Shown here: one piece after another, positions 8,691-18,220 of the stretch
Layout of the letters: each line of letters begins with the position of its first letter
Numbering within the stretch: the first letter of the stretch is position 1
Source of the DNA: Methanosarcina vacuolata Z-761
Lineage (GTDB): Archaea; Halobacteriota; Methanosarcinia; Methanosarcinales; Methanosarcinaceae
Assembly (NCBI RefSeq): GCF_000969905.1
Contig: NZ_CP009520.1
Location: forward strand, 2,356,001 to 2,420,000
Length of the DNA stretch: 64,000 nt
Direction of reading: 5' to 3'
Program-made: the position numbers and the translations under genes
Notes under the pieces: model-generated
Seen by the model: only the letters and a program-made list of their open reading frames with translations
Database searches by the model: none
Told to the model about the DNA's origin: nothing

Positions 8691-9869
8691 TTAATGTTTA
8701 CGCGTTTTCCATGATATAATTAAACCTGCAATTATTACCGCTAGAAGTGATGGTATATGACTCTGGAATAACAGTTCTTGAGCTGAGTCGCTTTCTTGAG
8801 CTGAGTCGCTTCCTTGAGCTGAGTCGCTTTCTTGAGGCAAAACAGCGTTTATCATATTATTTTCTGGATCTACAACGTGAATATTCTTTTTACCATTCGA
8901 ATCTGCGATATTGCCAGTCAATATGTTTCCCGTGCTGGAATTATTTAGATTTATGCCGTGATATGAATTATTTGAGGCATTATTGTAATCTAACCTGTTG
9001 TTGTTTGATTTTATCAAGAAAATTCCATTATTCTTGTTAAAATTTGCAGTATTATTGCACAGGGTATTACTGTTACTTTCTTGAAAATCTATACCATTCC
9101 AGTTATTTGAATTTGCTACATTATTAATGAGAGAATTCAGTTTTGATCCGGTAAGTAAAACTCCTGAATTGCTATTTAATACTGTATTACTGGTAAGATT
9201 ATTATTATCAGATAAAGATAGAGCAACCCCACTTCCGGAATATGTAAAATTCACAGTGTTATTATTCAACTCATTATTATTGCTTAATTCATATAGATAT
9301 ATACCCTCATGATTAGTTGTGTTTATGTAATTATTGTACAGCCTGTTATAGCTGGAATTCCACAAAAAAATGCCGCCGATGCCACTCATATATGCACTAT
9401 TATCTGTAAGTGTATTGTTGTACGAGTCATGTAGAAAAATGCCATAACCATTTGAATAGACATTATTTTCCGTTATGATACCGTTATTGGCCCCTTCAAA
9501 ATAAATCCCGGCTTTATCATCTCCGTATTGATCTATTCCAGCGCCTGTTATGCTAAACCCGCGAATAGTTACGTTATCTGACACAATAGTAAAAACATCA
9601 TTTTTAGAGTTAGCAGCCTTAACAACCGTATCAAGCGGATTCCCAGAAAGAGAACTGATTATTAATTCTTTGTCAACATATACATTTTCCGTATAGTTTC
9701 CCGGAAAAACAAGAACTGTATAGCCAGCAGTTGCATTCTTGATAGCATCCTGTATACTAGCGTAATCTGCTCCTTCACTATCAGTGCCTACTGTGATTGT
9801 ATCTGCTGATGCACCTGAAATATTTGCCACTACGAAAAACACTATTAAAAAAACAGGTACTTTTTTCAT
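8691..9869 (-). CDS. Secreted, membrane-anchored NosD-like parallel beta-helix protein
   Basis: About 392 residues, start ATG 9869 behind AAAAGAGGT (an upstream in-frame start at 9950 would bury the signal peptide). Signal peptide KKVPVFLIVFFVVANISGASA, then a SIQDAIKNATAGYTVLVFPG motif typical of periplasmic copper-binding/NosD and pectin-lyase-like surface proteins. About ten Asn-rich right-handed beta-helix coils follow (NGIFL, NNNRL, NNTL patterns). Before the C-terminal hydrophobic anchor lies a low-complexity stalk of SDSAQE repeats (18 bp, ~3 units, 8777-8836), and the protein ends with a basic KTRKH tail. Probably an exported envelope protein; its ligand is unknown. The function of NosD in nitrous oxide reductase assembly should not be transferred. 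Confidence 0.82.
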   Translation of the reverse strand: MKKVPVFLIVFFVVANISGASADTITVGTDSEGADYASIQDAIKNATAGYTVLVFPGNYTENVYVDKELIISSLSGNPLDTVVKAANSKNDVFTIVSDNVTIRGFSITGAGIDQYGDDKAGIYFEGANNGIITENNVYSNGYGIFLHDSYNNTLTDNSAYMSGIGGIFLWNSSYNRLYNNYINTTNHEGIYLYELSNNNELNNNTVNFTYSGSGVALSLSDNNNLTSNTVLNSNSGVLLTGSKLNSLINNVANSNNWNGIDFQESNSNTLCNNTANFNKNNGIFLIKSNNNRLDYNNASNNSYHGINLNNSSTGNILTGNIADSNGKKNIHVVDPENNMINAVLPQESDSAQGSDSAQESDSAQELLFQSHIPSLLAVIIAGLIISWKTRKH

Positions 9870-10442
9870 GTATACCTCTTTTAGTTGATTTATGGTTAAT
9901 CCGTTGATAAAGGTCTTTTTTGGAATGGTATTACTCCGTTGAACTTTCATAGCTTTCCTATACTTTTTTGCCGGGAAAAGTCACTTAATTCTTGATTAAT
10001 TCTTGATTAATTCTGGATTATATCATCCTGCGTGGTAAGTGTGGTAAGTGTGTCTCAGCCGTTTCAAAGCTAGAACCTATTAGAATATACTAAACTCATA
10101 ATTTAATTAGAAGAGTTTTAATTTATATTTAATCCTGGTTAGCTCAGATAGACTATTATAAATAGATAATATCTCAACAAAATTAATATACAGATACACA
10201 AATTAAAACTAAAAGTATGAACACTGATTAGTAAAATCGAAAGAAATAATTGTTATCAATACATAATTTTTTTACTATAAAAGAGGAAAATTAAAGAATG
10301 AAAACTCGATCTGGATATACAGGTCTCTCCTTCCATAAGAAAAGACCTTAAAACAAGTAAAAATCTGAATTTCAGTAGAGATTATGTGTCTATTGGTCCC
10401 GGATGTTTAAAATCACTTAATAAAATAGTTCTGGAAAAATAT
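9870..10442. other. Divergent intergenic region
   Basis: About 570 AT-rich bases between the divergent NosD-like and CcdA-like genes. Tandem TTCTTGATTAA-like direct repeats occur near 9990-10015. Promoters for both genes must lie here, but several A/T runs could serve as TATA boxes and I cannot single one out. Confidence 0.4.
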
Positions 10443-11381
10443 ATGAACAAGAAAAATGTGCCTAAGTTGTTTGTACACAAAGGAATTTTTGCGCTGGTCT
10501 GCATTTTTTTGTTGCTGACTCCTGCGTCCATCGCTTCAGCAACGGTATCGGGAGGCCGGTTGACAAGTGGTTTTTATGAAATGTATATAAGCACAGCCAG
10601 TTTTTTTCTGACGGAAACCCAGATACCTTCTACGCTTCTTGCCGAGAATCTTTCGCTCCCCATGACAGGTACTCGAGACGGAAAAAACAAGCACCTTGAA
10701 AAAATCAGCCCCTTCTTACTTCTGGCAGCAGGCATTCTTGCGGGTTTTAATCCCTGCCTCCTTGCGGTAATGGCTTTTCTTGCTTCAGTTACCCTTGTCA
10801 AGCATGGAAAAAGAGAGGACATGCTCAAAATCACACTTGGTTTTTCGGCAGGAATCTTTGCCATGTATATGATTGCTGGAATGAGCATCCTCAGTGTTGT
10901 TAATTTCCTGCCTGAAATCCAGGAAAGTTTTATAGGAGCTTCAATTCTGATAATTGCCCTGCTCGGCTTCTGGCATATTTTTGATGGCTACTGGCTGAAA
11001 AAGCATGCGAGAACCACTTTCCGGACTCCCAAACCATTAAAAAACTTTATGGGCAAAATGGACCAGAACAGCCTTGTGTCGCTGTCCTTCCTTTCAGGAA
11101 GTATGTTTTCTCTGGTCAAAGCACCCTGCGTAGGAGCGATTTTTCTCTCACTCCTTAGCATCCTGGCAACAAAAACCGACATTGTCAAAGGAACGTTATA
11201 CATTGGCATTTACCATATAGGGCTTCTGATTCCCGTAATAGCTCTTGGTCTCCTACTTGCTTTCGGACTCAGCCCGAATAAAGTCACCGAATTCAGGGAA
11301 AGATGGAGAGTGGAAATAAGGCTGACGACAGGAATCATACTGATATCCGTCGCCTGGCTCATGCAGCTTGGAGTAATTTAA
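10443..11381 (+). CDS. CcdA/DsbD-like membrane protein (thiol-disulfide electron transfer)
   Basis: About 312 residues (ATG 10443; an upstream in-frame GTG at 10386 lacks a signal). A cleavable-looking signal sequence (ALVCIFLLLTPASIASA) and a short extracytoplasmic stretch precede six hydrophobic segments. The two CcdA cysteines are present in GFNPCLLAV and KAPCVGAIF, the paired intramembrane cysteines that relay reductant across the membrane. The extra N-terminal ectodomain of about 60 residues is longer than in minimal CcdA. No cytochrome c or thioredoxin gene adjoins it, but a secreted thioredoxin-domain protein is encoded at 52402 and could be a client (inference). Confidence 0.8.
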   Translation: MNKKNVPKLFVHKGIFALVCIFLLLTPASIASATVSGGRLTSGFYEMYISTASFFLTETQIPSTLLAENLSLPMTGTRDGKNKHLEKISPFLLLAAGILAGFNPCLLAVMAFLASVTLVKHGKREDMLKITLGFSAGIFAMYMIAGMSILSVVNFLPEIQESFIGASILIIALLGFWHIFDGYWLKKHARTTFRTPKPLKNFMGKMDQNSLVSLSFLSGSMFSLVKAPCVGAIFLSLLSILATKTDIVKGTLYIGIYHIGLLIPVIALGLLLAFGLSPNKVTEFRERWRVEIRLTTGIILISVAWLMQLGVI

Positions 11382-11395
11382 CTAGCTTGACCACG

Positions 11396-11418
11396 CCGGC
11401 CATGTTGCCGGGGTTTTT
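11396..11418 (+). terminator. GC hairpin followed by T-run after the CcdA-like gene
   Basis: CCGGC (11396-11400) pairs with GCCGG (11407-11411), followed by GGTTTTT, 15 nt after the stop codon. The arrangement fits intrinsic termination. Confidence 0.5.
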
Positions 11419-11475
11419 GCTCAAGCAGCTTTTTAAAAGGCTTGATTCTCAAATACAGTTTGTCACTTGCTTCCA

Positions 11476-11532
11476 CTGAATAAGAAGCTACTGAATAAGA
11501 AGCAACTGAATAAGAAGCAACTGAATAAGAAG
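11476..11532. repeat. 15-bp minisatellite, 4 units
   Basis: CTGAATAAGAAGCAA-type units start at 11476, 11491, 11506 and 11521. They lie in the convergent gap just beyond the pepD stop codon. Confidence 0.9.
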
Positions 11533-11538
11533 CCTTTT

Positions 11539-13059
11539 TCAGCAATAAGTTTTAAACAGGTTTTCCAGGAATATCCAGACTTTCTCAATCGAAGGAATGA
11601 AGATTCTTTCCGAAGGAGAATGTGCATCTTTGATAGTAGGCCCAAATGAAATCATTTCCATACCTTCATACGCCGAACCTATTATTCCGCACTCAAGCCC
11701 TGCGTGAATCACTTCAATCTCAGGCTCTTTCCCAAATGTTTCGGTATAGACTTGCTTGCATTTCAAGAGCAGTTCGGATTTCAGGTCGGGCTCCCAGGCA
11801 GGATATCCGGGCTCATGTTCAACCCATGCGCCTGCAAGCTTTGCAACTGCTTCCACTTTTCCGCTAATTTCAGCCAGCCTGGGATTGTTTGAACTGCGCT
11901 GGCTTGATACAATCATTACTTTGTTTCCAGCCGTCCGCACTGTTGCAAGATTATTAGAGGTTTCAACAAGCCCCTGAATAACGTCCGACATCCTATAAAC
12001 TCCATGCGGCAGCCCCAGGATCATTTTTATAAGTTTGTCTTCAGTCTCTGGCGAAAAAACCCAAACATGAGATACTTCCCCTCTGGGGACCTTATCGTCT
12101 GCAACTTCAAAGATTATTTCTCTGCTAATTTCCTCAAGATTCAAAATAAGTCCAGGATCAGTTTTTGCATATTCAGCTTTAAATGCATGTCTGAGATCTG
12201 ATATGGTTTCGTCGGCTTTTTCGAGTTTTTCCCTGTGGAGTACAATAAAGGCTTCTGCAGTACTGGGAATTGCATTATGGACACTGCCACCGTTAAGCAG
12301 GACAAGCCTTACATTTTCTGCCCCAAGCTTTTCCCTTAGTTTGGCCAATGCCAGAAAGAGTAGCTGTATCCCGTTTGCGCGCTGTTTGTTGATTTCAACC
12401 CCGGAATGACCGCCTTCCAGTCCCTCAACCGAGAGTCTGAAAAATTTGAATAAATTTTCTCTTTTAAAGTCAGGTTTTTCCCACTCAACAGGAAGTGTGA
12501 TCAGCGAATTCTGCCCGCCTGCACACCCTATTACAAAAACGCCTTCATCCTCGGAGTCAAGGTTCAGAAGCCTTTTTCCTTCAAAAAAGCCAGTCTCAAG
12601 TCCTCTCGCTCCTGTCAAGCCTGTTTCCTCGTCCACCGTAAAAAGCAGCTCAAGTTGTGGATGCCCGATTTCTCCGTTCTTCCCCGCTTCTGCCAGTACC
12701 AGTGCAAGTGCAAGGGCAATCCCATCGTCCGCACCTATGGAAGTCCCATCTCCTTGCATCCAATCTCCGTCGCAAATGCTTCTTATAGGGTCTCTGGAAA
12801 AATCGTGCCCGGAATCCTTACATTTCTCGCAGACCATATCCATATGCCCCTGCAGAATAAATGTGGGAGAATTCTCAAATCCAACCGTTGCAGGGACTTT
12901 GATGAGCACATTGTTTAAGGAATCGGCTTTTACCTCAAAACCTCTGGATCGGCCCCATTCCTGCAGCCAGGTTGAAATCTGTTCTTCATGCTTTGAACGT
13001 CTCGGGATTTTATTGATTTCTTGGAAGACTTCGAGGATCTGTTGAGTTTTGGGGTGCAT
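11539..13059 (-). CDS. pepD: Aminoacyl-histidine dipeptidase (Xaa-His dipeptidase), M20C family
   Basis: About 506 residues, the normal length for PepD. A zinc metallopeptidase of the cytoplasm that hydrolyses carnosine-like and other dipeptides. Metal-site motifs in order: QGHMDMVCEK (His72, Asp74), GADDGIA (Asp111), VDEETGLTGA (Glu144/145), GHSGVEI, and HAGLECG near the C-terminus. I chose ATG 13059 (HPKTQQILEVFQEI); TTG 13068 is an alternative. No clear ribosome-binding site is present, so the message may be nearly leaderless. Convergent with the CcdA-like gene. Confidence 0.92.
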   Translation of the reverse strand: MHPKTQQILEVFQEINKIPRRSKHEEQISTWLQEWGRSRGFEVKADSLNNVLIKVPATVGFENSPTFILQGHMDMVCEKCKDSGHDFSRDPIRSICDGDWMQGDGTSIGADDGIALALALVLAEAGKNGEIGHPQLELLFTVDEETGLTGARGLETGFFEGKRLLNLDSEDEGVFVIGCAGGQNSLITLPVEWEKPDFKRENLFKFFRLSVEGLEGGHSGVEINKQRANGIQLLFLALAKLREKLGAENVRLVLLNGGSVHNAIPSTAEAFIVLHREKLEKADETISDLRHAFKAEYAKTDPGLILNLEEISREIIFEVADDKVPRGEVSHVWVFSPETEDKLIKMILGLPHGVYRMSDVIQGLVETSNNLATVRTAGNKVMIVSSQRSSNNPRLAEISGKVEAVAKLAGAWVEHEPGYPAWEPDLKSELLLKCKQVYTETFGKEPEIEVIHAGLECGIIGSAYEGMEMISFGPTIKDAHSPSERIFIPSIEKVWIFLENLFKTYC

Positions 13060-13099
13060 AGGAATCAATTTTTTATTTTTTTACATGAGTTATTTTTAG

Positions 13100-13243
13100 G
13101 GTAATTTCTAGGGTAATTTCCAAGGTAATTTCCAGGGTAATTTCTAGGGTAATTTCTAGGGTAATTTCTAGGGTAATTTCTAGGGTAATTTCTAGGATAA
13201 TTTCTAGGGTAATTTCTAGGATAATTTCTAGGGTAATTTCTAG
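13100..13243. repeat. 12-bp minisatellite, 12 units, upstream of pepD
   Basis: GGTAATTTCTAG repeats in phase with a few single-base variants, beginning about 40 bp before the pepD start codon on the promoter side. Confidence 0.95.
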
Positions 13244-13749
13244 GGTTGTCTTTAGGAGTTATTGATGTTATCAGAGTTATTATTAGGTTGCTATTAAAGT
13301 GTTATTTGTTTAGTTTACGGATTCACATATTTTTATAATTTATTGAAAACTGTCATGTAGTTTGAATAAGTTTGCATAATATACCCAAATTATATATTCA
13401 GTTCGAGTTTTCAGGATTATGTGATTTATTGCTTTGTAATTTAAGGCAAAAATTCAAAATTCTAAGACCTGATGAGTATAACATAGTAATACCAATGTTT
13501 CGATACAAAAATGTAAACAACAAAAATGAGATAAGGCGATAGACGTTTTAAGTTTGCTTAAAATCAGTTAAAGAACTGGATTATTGCGTAAAATCAGATA
13601 AGGAACTGGATTGGGAGTCAGTTTCAAAATTTATATAAAAAGGTAATTCTCAAATCTGAATAAAATTACTTTCACCATTTTTATCCAGATTTGATCGATG
13701 ATCCTCACGATCCTTTAGTTTTTACTTTTTTCTCATTTTTATTTAAGGT
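13244..13749. other. Gene-free AT-rich spacer between pepD and the YVTN gene
   Basis: About 500 bases without a coding frame. A short direct repeat (AAAATCAGTTAAAGAACTGG and a variant) lies near 13560-13605. The part next to 13750 resembles the segment downstream of the second YVTN gene (15730-15797), so it belongs to the duplicated unit. Confidence 0.45.
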
Positions 13750-15294
13750 TTATTGATTTTCAGCGTATATTCCAGGTCTGGTATTTGTTGTCACTGTTAT
13801 GTAATTTGTCTTCGTTACAGTACTGCCGCCTGCCACATTGCTTACTGTAAGTGTAACCTTATATTTTCCTTCCTGTAAATACTCATGTTCTGGATTCTGT
13901 TCCCTTGAAATTGTCCCGTCTCCAAAACTCCATTTCCACTTGGTCGGTATTCCTGTACTTTTATCAGTAAATTTAACGGCTAATGGTGCTTTTCCTGAGG
14001 TAGGTGTTGCAGAGAATGAAGCAACAGGTTTTGTTACCACATTTATATAGCCTGTTTTTGTTGCTGTGTTACTGCCTTTATCATTTGTTGCTGTAAGTTT
14101 AACAGTATAACTCCCTACTTTGGAATACTTATGCGTTGGATTCTGCCTGGTTGAAGTTGTTCCGTCTCCAAAATCCCATTTCCATTTAGTCGGATCTCCT
14201 GTGCTAGTGTCAGTAAAAGAAACAGTTAACGGAGCTTTTCCTTCAGTAGGATTGGCAGAAAAGTTTGCTACAGGAGCTAGTGAGAGATGACCTATAAACA
14301 GCCCGAAAGCAGATGGATTGCTTCCTACAGGAACAGTAGCTATAACAGTATTGGTTGCTGCGTCAATTACAGAGATAGTACTATCCCACTGATTCACCAC
14401 ATATACCTTTGTTCCATCCGGTGTGACTGCAACTCCACAAGGAGTGCACCCTACAGGAACAGTGGCTGTAACAGTATTTGTAGCTGCGTCAATTACAGAG
14501 AGCTTTCCACTATAGTCGGAGTTCGTCACATATACCTTTGTTCCATCTGGACTAACTGCAATCCCAAAAGACCATCCTCCTGCAGGCACAGTAGCTGTAA
14601 CAGTGTCTGTTGCTGTGTCAATTACAGAGACAGTCCCATCATAGTCGGAGTTCGCCACATATACCTTTTTTCCATCCGGGCTAACTGCAACTCCCGAAGG
14701 TCCATTTCCTACATCTACCGTAGCTATAACAGTATTGGTTTCGGCATCAATTACAGAAACAGTGTTGCTGCCCCTGTTTGCCACATATACCTTTGCTCCG
14801 TCCTGGTTGACTGCAATTCCCTGTGGATAACTCCCTACAGGCACCGTGGCTGTAACAGTATTTGTAGCTGCGTCAATTACAGAGACAGTGTTACTGTCGA
14901 AGTTCCCCACATATACCTTTGTTCCATCCGGGTTAACAGCAACTCCCCACGGATTGGACCCTACAGGTATACTGGCTGTAACAGTATTAGTAGCTGCGTC
15001 AATTACAGAGACAGTATCACTGTCGAAGTTCGCTACCCATATCTTTGTTCCATCCGGGCTAACTGCATTTCCATAAGGACCTCCTTCTACAGGTACAATG
15101 GTTGTAACAGTGTTTGTTGCTGTGTCAATTACAGAGACAGTGTTATCCCCACTGTTCGTAATATATGCATACGTCCCTGCAGACGAAGCGCCTTGCTCAG
15201 TAGTTGCGGATGCCGCAGATGAAACAAAAATTAAACATAAAATCAGAACTGCTGATGCTAAGGCGGCTGATTGCAATTTTTTGTTAGTTTTCAT
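13750..15294 (-). CDS. Secreted YVTN beta-propeller protein with two PKD domains (copy 1)
   Basis: 514 residues. Signal peptide KKLQSAALASAVLILCLIF ending SSAASA, then about seven YVTN propeller blades (YVTNSD, NTVSVIDAATNTV, VAVSPDGTKVYV motifs, about 42 residues each) to about residue 330, then two PKD domains with WKWDFGDGT and WKWSFGDGT. ATG follows GGAGGAG. No membrane anchor is visible; the C-terminus is NTRPGIYAENQ. Such proteins coat Methanosarcina cells as surface-layer-associated or adhesive proteins (family knowledge). It is a tandem paralogue of the gene at 15798, with near-identical PKD ends. The leader is long: a TATA-like TTTATATAA lies about 160 nt upstream. Confidence 0.88.
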   Translation of the reverse strand: MKTNKKLQSAALASAVLILCLIFVSSAASATTEQGASSAGTYAYITNSGDNTVSVIDTATNTVTTIVPVEGGPYGNAVSPDGTKIWVANFDSDTVSVIDAATNTVTASIPVGSNPWGVAVNPDGTKVYVGNFDSNTVSVIDAATNTVTATVPVGSYPQGIAVNQDGAKVYVANRGSNTVSVIDAETNTVIATVDVGNGPSGVAVSPDGKKVYVANSDYDGTVSVIDTATDTVTATVPAGGWSFGIAVSPDGTKVYVTNSDYSGKLSVIDAATNTVTATVPVGCTPCGVAVTPDGTKVYVVNQWDSTISVIDAATNTVIATVPVGSNPSAFGLFIGHLSLAPVANFSANPTEGKAPLTVSFTDTSTGDPTKWKWDFGDGTTSTRQNPTHKYSKVGSYTVKLTATNDKGSNTATKTGYINVVTKPVASFSATPTSGKAPLAVKFTDKSTGIPTKWKWSFGDGTISREQNPEHEYLQEGKYKVTLTVSNVAGGSTVTKTNYITVTTNTRPGIYAENQ

Positions 15295-15797
15295 TTATCC
15301 TACTCCTCCATTCTTCGTTATTCTAACATTTTTCATGCCGCAATTGTTTCTTCAAAATATAGCATTGATTTCGTTAGTAGTCTATTGCAAAAATCTCTTT
15401 ACAATAGTGTATAAATTTACAAAATTTATTAAAAAACTTATATCTTGTCCTTTATATAAAGCACTTTCCAAAATTATTATATTTATATTATTAATTATTT
15501 GATTTGTTGAAACGAAGTACGCAATTTAATTAACATTTCATTATTAAAACAGTTGAAGGCTTTTTGTTGCTGTTTTTCAGCTGAATTGTAGATACGAGTT
15601 AAGAACACTTCAATCATAAGTACTAATTGAGAATTTCAAACACTTACAAAGAGTTAATAAATTAAAAGAAAGACCAATCACTCAAAATCGAAAAGAGGAG
15701 AATATAAACTAAGGCTAAAAGGGTTGGTTTTTTCATATCTGATTGATGATCATACATACCCTTTAGCCTTGATCTTTTTATCGTTTCAATTTATAAT
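15295..15797. other. Promoter and leader of YVTN copy 1, and downstream hairpin of copy 2
   Basis: On minus, TTTATATAA around 15455-15465 is a good TATA box; with a start about 25 nt downstream the leader would exceed 130 nt. The stretch 15440-15590 is clearly similar to 17565-17705 upstream of copy 2, including the shared CAGTTGAAGGCTTT segment, so the duplication carried its promoter. Confidence 0.6.
15711..15770 (-). terminator. Imperfect hairpin downstream of YVTN copy 2
   Basis: AAGGCTAAAAGGG (15711-15723) is complementary, with one bulge, to CCCTTTAGCCTT (15759-15770), about 30 nt past the stop of the minus-strand gene. The loop is long, so it may be a processing or stability structure instead of a terminator. 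Confidence 0.35.
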
Positions 15798-17417
15798 TTA
15801 TTTATTTTCAGCGTATATGCCAGGTCTGGTATTTGTTGTCACTGTTATGTAATTTGTTTTAGTTACAGTACTACTGCCTGCCACATTGCTTACTGTAAGT
15901 GTAACCTTATATTTTCCTTCCTGTAAATACTCATGTTCTGGATTCTGTTCCCTTGAAATTGTTCCGTCTCCAAAACTCCATTTCCATTTGGTCGGTATTC
16001 CTGTACTTTTGTCAGTAAATTTAACGGCTAATGGTGCTTTTCCGGAGGTAGGTGTCGCAGAGAATGAAGCAACCGGTTTTGTTACTACTTTTATATAATC
16101 TGTTTTTGTTGCCGTGTTACTGCCTTTAGCATTTGTTGCTGTAAGTTTAACAGTATAACTTCCTACTTTGGAATACTTATGCGTTGGATTCTGCTTGGTT
16201 GAAGTTGTTCCGTCTCCGAAATCCCATTTCCATTTAGTCGGGGATCTTATGCTTTTGTCAGTAAATGCAACCGTTAATGGTGCTTTTCCTTCGGTGGGTG
16301 CTGCAGAAAAGTTTGTGAAAGGAGCCAGTGAGATAGGACCTATAAACTGCCCGAAAGCAACCGGACCATTTCCTACAGGCACGGTGGCTGTAACAGTATT
16401 AGTTGCTGCGTCAATTACAGATATAGTGTTGCTGTAATAGTTCGCCGCATATATCTTTGTTCCATCCGGTGTGACTGAAACTCCAAAAGGATGATCGCCT
16501 ACCTCCACCGTAGCTATAACGGTGTTTGTTGCTGTATCAATTACAGAAATGATGTTGCTTTCTTCATTTGCCACATATACCTTTTTTCCATCTGGACTAA
16601 CTGCAACTCCTAAAGGCCATTCTCCTACAGGCACGGTGGCTGTGACAGTGTTTGTTGCTGTGTCAATTACAGAGACAGTGTAGCCGGCATTCGTCACATA
16701 TGCCTTTGTTCCATCTGGAGCAACTGCAATTCCAAAAGGAGTGTATTCCACATGTACTGTAGCTGTAACAGTATTTGTAGCTGCATCAATTACAGAGACA
16801 GTATTAGTGTTAAGGCCCGTTACATATACCTTTTTTCCATCCGGTGTGACTGCAATTCCATTGGCATTTTCTACAGGTATAGTGGCTGTAACAGTATTTG
16901 TAGCTGTGTCAATTACAGAAACAGTGCTGCTACCCCGATTTGCCACATATACTTTTGTTTCTTCCGGGTTTACTGCAACTCCAATTGGATAACTTCCTAC
17001 AGGCACAGTGGCTATAAGGGTGTTTGTTGCTGTGTCAATTACGGAGACAGTTCCTCCATCAGTTTCTACCTGTTCCGTTGTTATTTTTGAGGATTTTGAT
17101 TTCGCGTCAACTGATAGTGAAAGGGTATTTTCATAGTCCTCCCCATAAAAGTTCGCCACATATACTTTTGTCCCAGATGGGTTGACTGCAACTCCAGCAG
17201 GTTCGTATCCTGCAGGCACGGTGGCTGTAACAGTGTTTGTTGCTGTGTCAATTACAGAGACAGTACTGCTGAACTCATTTGTAATATATGCATATATACC
17301 TGCAGACGAAACGCCTTGGTCAGTATCTGCGGATGCCGCAGATGAAACGAGAATTAAAAATAAAATCAGAGCTGCTGGTATTAAAGCTGCAGATTGCAAC
17401 TTTTTGTTAATTTTCAT
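15798..17417 (-). CDS. Secreted YVTN beta-propeller protein with two PKD domains (copy 2)
   Basis: About 539 residues; ATG 17417 follows GGAGTAGGATCA (an upstream in-frame start at 17477 is before the signal peptide). Same plan as copy 1: a KKLQSAALIPAALILFLIL signal, about seven propeller blades, then two PKD domains. The C-terminal ~160 residues are nearly identical to copy 1, ending GIYAENK. One blade carries an insertion of about 30 residues around residue 85 (ENTLSLSVDAKSKSSKITTE), absent from copy 1. The blades have diverged more than the PKD domains, which suggests recent duplication plus gene conversion at the 3' end. Exported surface protein. Confidence 0.88.
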   Translation of the reverse strand: MKINKKLQSAALIPAALILFLILVSSAASADTDQGVSSAGIYAYITNEFSSTVSVIDTATNTVTATVPAGYEPAGVAVNPSGTKVYVANFYGEDYENTLSLSVDAKSKSSKITTEQVETDGGTVSVIDTATNTLIATVPVGSYPIGVAVNPEETKVYVANRGSSTVSVIDTATNTVTATIPVENANGIAVTPDGKKVYVTGLNTNTVSVIDAATNTVTATVHVEYTPFGIAVAPDGTKAYVTNAGYTVSVIDTATNTVTATVPVGEWPLGVAVSPDGKKVYVANEESNIISVIDTATNTVIATVEVGDHPFGVSVTPDGTKIYAANYYSNTISVIDAATNTVTATVPVGNGPVAFGQFIGPISLAPFTNFSAAPTEGKAPLTVAFTDKSIRSPTKWKWDFGDGTTSTKQNPTHKYSKVGSYTVKLTATNAKGSNTATKTDYIKVVTKPVASFSATPTSGKAPLAVKFTDKSTGIPTKWKWSFGDGTISREQNPEHEYLQEGKYKVTLTVSNVAGSSTVTKTNYITVTTNTRPGIYAENK

Positions 17418-17971
17418 TGATCCTACTCCATTATTTTTCTTTTCTTTAATATTTTTAATGTAAACTGGTCTCTTCAAAATCTAGTACTGATTTTGCTGAT
17501 CGTTTGCTGTAAAAATTTCTTTTCATAAAAGCAAAAAATCTGCAACATTATCTATAAATAGTGATGGCTTGTCCTTATATAAAGCACTTTCTAAACTTAT
17601 TATATCTTTGTTAATATTTATTTTATATGTAATGCCAAACATACAATTTAATTAACAGTTTATTGTTAAAACAGTTGAAGGCTTTCTGTTGCTGTTTTTC
17701 CAGTTGACGAATTAATCCCAAAACTTAATATTTGCTTCCTGGGCCTTGTATTTTGAATAATCAATCAAGCTCATGATCATGAAAACAATTCTGAGAATTC
17801 CTAACGGACTTAAAAAGAGTTAATAAATAAAATCAGGATATCGTCTCCTGAAATTATTTAGCAGATTAAAAACTCTATGAAAGTTTAATGTTTAATACCT
17901 TATACAAGAGCAGGCAACACATAAGTTAAATTTTGTTAAATTTTGAGTGAGTTCCAACTTAATTTTAGTAG
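17418..17971. other. Promoter region of YVTN copy 2
   Basis: TATA-like TTATATAA on minus near 17575-17585 gives an expected leader of about 130 nt. The stretch is homologous to the region upstream of copy 1. The remainder to 17971 has no credible gene. Confidence 0.5.
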
Positions 17972-18018
17972 CGAATCTTTGATCAATTCCGAAAAAGCAA
18001 GTGCATTCATTTTATTTG
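17972..18018. repeat. Fragment related to the family 3 MITE-like element
   Basis: GATCAATTCCGAAAAAGC and its flanks match the internal part of the element at 62255-62371, but without inverted ends. This is probably a decayed remnant upstream of the MoxR operon. Confidence 0.5.
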
Positions 18019-18220
18019 GTAAAATCAAACTGTGCCGGATCACTTACTGTTTTTATTCCGGGAATCTGGACTTCTGCTCCCGCAAACTATCACTTTTTTC
18101 GGATTTTTTACATCTATCGGATTCTTTCCATTGTTCTAAATGCCAAAAATTATTGGAAAAGTATTTTAGTAACATCTACAATATATTTAGCGTGAAATTC
18201 CAATAATGGGAAGGATTTAC

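Noticed and set aside
14287-15222. Long plus-strand frame (311 codons) antisense to the YVTN gene
   Set aside because: It is the complement of a repetitive propeller gene; the composition (Tyr/Arg/Asn/Ser repeats) mirrors the blades and there is no start signal.
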